Source: Candidatus Bathyarchaeota archaeon (GTDB taxonomy: Archaea; Thermoproteota; Bathyarchaeia; TCS64). From it: DNA of 7,267 nucleotides. A program made the position numbers and the translations under genes. Of the stretch, positions 6,301 to 7,267 are shown one piece after another (the first letter of the stretch is position 1; each line of letters opens with the position of its first letter). The stretch lies in contig JAUWBQ010000089.1 of assembly GCA_030601645.1 (NCBI GenBank), forward strand, positions 1 through 7,267, written 5' to 3'. A model generated the notes under the pieces. The model did not search any database, was not told where the DNA came from, and saw nothing but the letters and a program-made list of their open reading frames with translations.

Positions 6301-6938
6301 GTCTGAGGATGAGCCAGAAAGGGGACTACGGAGGGGCAAAGAAAGCACTCTCCGAGGCTCTGAAGCTCTGTAAGATGGGCGGAGATAAGAAAAGTGAGGC
6401 CAGGATCCTCAACAATATAGGCGTTGTTTCGAGGAGACGAGGAGAGCCGGAGAAGGCACTTAAAAGTCTAGTGAAGGCGCTCAATGTTCAGCGAAAGATT
6501 GATGGTAGTTTCGCTGTCATAGAGACGTTGTGTAACATCGGGACGGTTTCAAATGCGGTGGGTGAAGCCGCGGAGGCGAAGTCGTACTTCGATGAGGCCG
6601 TATCGGCTCTGAGGGACCCCAAGGACAAGTCTCTTGAAACTCCAAAGGGGACGGCTGCAAGGATCATCGACAGCCTGGCCTGTCACAGGATAAAGTCCAA
6701 CGAGCCCCTTGAGGATCTGATACAGCTCACGGAGGAGATGGGCATAGAGAACGAGATGGTCGCCCTAAAGGGCTGGATCATCATCAGGGAGGGGCATCAG
6801 CTGGCGTCGAAGGGCAGATGGGACAAGGCGGCCGAGATGATAGAGAGCGGAGAGAGGGCGATAGATGAGTACTCCAACGACGGAGACTCGCCGTTGATAT
6901 ATGAGAGCTTGAAGGAGGAGAATGGACGTGTCGTTTAA
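3318..6938 (+). CDS. Giant 26-unit TPR scaffold protein
   Basis: The 1206-residue protein is nearly all tetratricopeptide repeat. After an acidic 75-residue head, whose second half is a degenerate TPR, 26 units run from residue 76 to about 1111. Almost all are exactly 40 residues; unit 16 has 39 and unit 21 has 37. The unit pattern is xNLGxxxxxxGxYxxAxxxL followed by xxALxIYxxLGDxxxxAxxL, the long-linker TPR type seen in kinesin light chain, LGN and MalT-like proteins. Such arrays coil into a superhelix that binds peptides or proteins; no enzyme domain is present. The last 95 residues hold a further TPR-like hairpin (GRWDKAAEMIESGERAIDEY, 1164-1183). No signal peptide or membrane segment is seen, so it is cytosolic. 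The TTG at 3318 is the longest start, but GTG at 3339 has GGAGG 8 bases upstream and may be the true one (1199 residues). The partner is unknown. The gene overlaps the next one. Confidence 0.95.
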   Translation: MASEEKAVQTEARQEDSSFDVGNTELDEAKALLATAQARIAVLEEGNLVKAIKLYENALAIYSKINNQVGIGDAQHSLGKINESLGELDKAISHLNEALQVFRGLKERDRIAEILNNLGEIHIERRDYKQAEAHLKEALKIRRELDDKREMTRTIRNLGRIFELIGEYNEARIFYRLVLQIFERLEDEKGIVDTKFLLGTLLTKMGRYKDAKPRFAEVLKKYTEMEDETGIVGSHSYLGVVLYQSSDYEKARRHLLQAYDSYKASGEKEGLARTQLYLGAVLTRLDKVSEAEKYLSKALTLYRDLGEKKEVSKALYHLGRIYVGQGDLKKGKTHLDEALTLQREFNDKEAIADCTAALGDVNDRLGDHQAALHCLEEAAKIYEEYYKRKELASTCNDIGAILSEHGDYKKAEKHFKAAIKIYDELSDEENVAKAKYNLGVIHSELENYKKAKTLLDQALKIQRKYGDQPAMAGTLYNLGVTLCELEKYNKAKKHLKEASEIQESLKDAEGMAWSLYNLGVTDGRLGFHKAAKSSLERSLQAFKKLGNVEGVANSLGNLGRLNEELEDYEGAITSYQEALEFYEKTDREDDIAGFYLKIGEIHLRASQYDVAENNLEKALKGFRKQEDGEGIARTSSGLGKVMLEIGRHRRASNLLAEASNLYRETGEREALIETLLLLGTAYTVGEKPYKAKATLKEALEVQREIEEGGSLETLLKLGDTMMDLGEHAEAKPLLEEALVKLREAEDRSVLAETLGKIGVAAYHTRSYGESSKYLEEALTEYTGSDDEGAKTELTHYLGISLVEIGEHQKGKPHLERAFQRHEERGDIERACLVLGYLGVCLFEMGEHEEAERHLHDALTIQRDMENKDQISRTLVTLGETLNKLEKHEEARQHLEEALTYTAGERERGRTLESLGSVLVHLGEREEAFARFEEAREIFKSLGDQEATARNLHGLGLLQEEPDEIESSIMHLGEAFEIYSELGASDSSVVVLNDMGLRMSQKGDYGGAKKALSEALKLCKMGGDKKSEARILNNIGVVSRRRGEPEKALKSLVKALNVQRKIDGSFAVIETLCNIGTVSNAVGEAAEAKSYFDEAVSALRDPKDKSLETPKGTAARIIDSLACHRIKSNEPLEDLIQLTEEMGIENEMVALKGWIIIREGHQLASKGRWDKAAEMIESGERAIDEYSNDGDSPLIYESLKEENGRVV
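3326..3330 (+). promoter_or_regulatory. Ribosome-binding site for an alternative TPR start
   Basis: GGAGG lies 8 bases before an in-frame GTG at 3339, inside the longest reading frame. This is a stronger signal than anything before the TTG at 3318, where only GGGG at 3303-3306 occurs. It raises the chance that translation starts at 3339. It may equally be chance, since GGAGG here simply encodes Ser-Glu-Glu. Confidence 0.45.
3543..6650 (+). repeat. Tandem 120-bp repeat array within the TPR gene
   Basis: Twenty-six coding units follow at a 120-base period, broken only by one 117-base unit (16) and one 111-base unit (21). Most units have diverged at DNA level and keep only protein consensus. 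Units 10-12 (from 4623, 4743 and 4863) are the most alike: TACAACCTCGGCGTCACC is identical at 4743-4760 and 4863-4880, and 16 of 18 bases match at 4623. This marks a younger internal duplication. Confidence 0.9.
6914..6920 (+). promoter_or_regulatory. Ribosome-binding site of the downstream gene
   Basis: GGAGGAG sits inside the 3' end of the TPR gene. GGAGG ends 3 bases before an ATG (6922) and 9 bases before an in-frame GTG (6928). Spacing favours the GTG; codon type favours the ATG. Confidence 0.6.
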
Positions 6939-7267
6939 AGATTACTTGCAGGAGCGCGAGGGTAGGCTGGAGCTGCTGAGCGGCTTGAAGCAGGCTGTCC
7001 TCGACGAACCTCACAAGAACGGTAAGCTGCTGAAGAAGTACGGGGTAGAGACCAGCGACGAGGTCCTTTGGATGCTCGTCTCCCAGGGGAATGTGGCCTA
7101 CAGGTCAGGCGATCTGGAGGCCTTCGAGTACTTCGTGGAGCTGCTGTTCGAGATCATAGATGCCTCACCGGAGGACGTCGATGAGGAGCAGATACTTAGG
7201 GAGATAAAGCATTGCGGGCTCATGTCCGCCCATCATCATAACTATCACCCCTTCAGAGCCGTCCTGG
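6922..7267 (+). CDS. Hypothetical protein, partial at the window end
   Basis: An open frame of 115 codons starts inside the TPR gene and is still open at the window edge. Codon choice (AGG, CTC, GAG, AAG) matches the neighbours, and a GGAGGAG precedes it. The start is ATG at 6922, or GTG at 6928 with better spacing. The overlap with the TPR gene is 17 or 11 bases in another frame, which implies translational coupling. I do not recognise the family. The visible part is soluble and helical. Residues about 1-45 are charged (FKDYLQEREGRLELL near the start). Residues about 55-78 look like one TPR hairpin (GNVAYRSGDLEAFEYF). A histidine-rich stretch, SAHHHNYHPF, lies at 102-111 and could bind metal. 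No signal peptide is seen. The layout suggests a partner of the TPR scaffold; its function is unknown. Confidence 0.78.
   Translation, partial: MDVSFKDYLQEREGRLELLSGLKQAVLDEPHKNGKLLKKYGVETSDEVLWMLVSQGNVAYRSGDLEAFEYFVELLFEIIDASPEDVDEEQILREIKHCGLMSAHHHNYHPFRAVL

Noticed and set aside
3543..6650. CRISPR array or transposon repeats suggested by the 120-base period
   Set aside because: The repeats are coding, in one frame, diverged at DNA level and match the TPR consensus. There are no constant repeats with unique spacers.
6784..7014. 76-codon minus-strand frame spanning the TPR/downstream gene junction
   Set aside because: It is antisense to two coding frames with a consistent codon pattern; its product is a Ser/Pro/Leu-rich string with no domain.

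Overview
The window looks archaeal. Short TATA/BRE-like boxes sit about 25 bases ahead of likely transcription starts, gene ends carry T-rich tracts, arginine is mostly AGG/AGA, and start codons are mixed (ATG, a forced TTG, possible GTG). The ribosome-binding sequences are of the GGTG or GGAGG kind. FtsZ argues against the crenarchaeal orders that divide with ESCRT-like proteins alone (Sulfolobales, Desulfurococcales, Thermoproteales). I cannot place the lineage further from sequence alone.

Layout. (1) Bases 16-1180, plus strand: a two-gene twin-arginine translocation operon, tatA then tatC. (2) Bases 1181-1271: a short convergent spacer with T-tracts that serve the minus strand. (3) Bases 1272-2411, minus strand: ftsZ, a complete tubulin-like GTPase with a lysine-rich tail. 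(4) Bases 2412-2666: an AT-rich divergent spacer with promoters facing both ways and no credible gene. (5) Bases 2667-3140, plus strand: a small protein made of two CBS domains. (6) Bases 3141-3317: an AT-rich spacer with a T-tract, a perfect 7-bp inverted repeat and a promoter-like box. (7) Bases 3318-6938, plus strand: a 1206-residue protein built almost wholly of 26 tandem 40-residue TPR units. (8) Base 6922 to the window end: the start of an overlapping, unrecognised gene, partial at its 3' side.

How they work together. TatA and TatC are the membrane parts of one export machine. FtsZ forms the division ring and is transcribed separately. The CBS protein is probably a small adenine-nucleotide sensor. 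The TPR protein and the overlapping downstream gene are translationally linked and are the best candidate here for an undescribed two-component module: a very long protein-binding scaffold plus a partner that itself has one TPR-like hairpin. Nothing in the sequence directly ties that pair to FtsZ or Tat.
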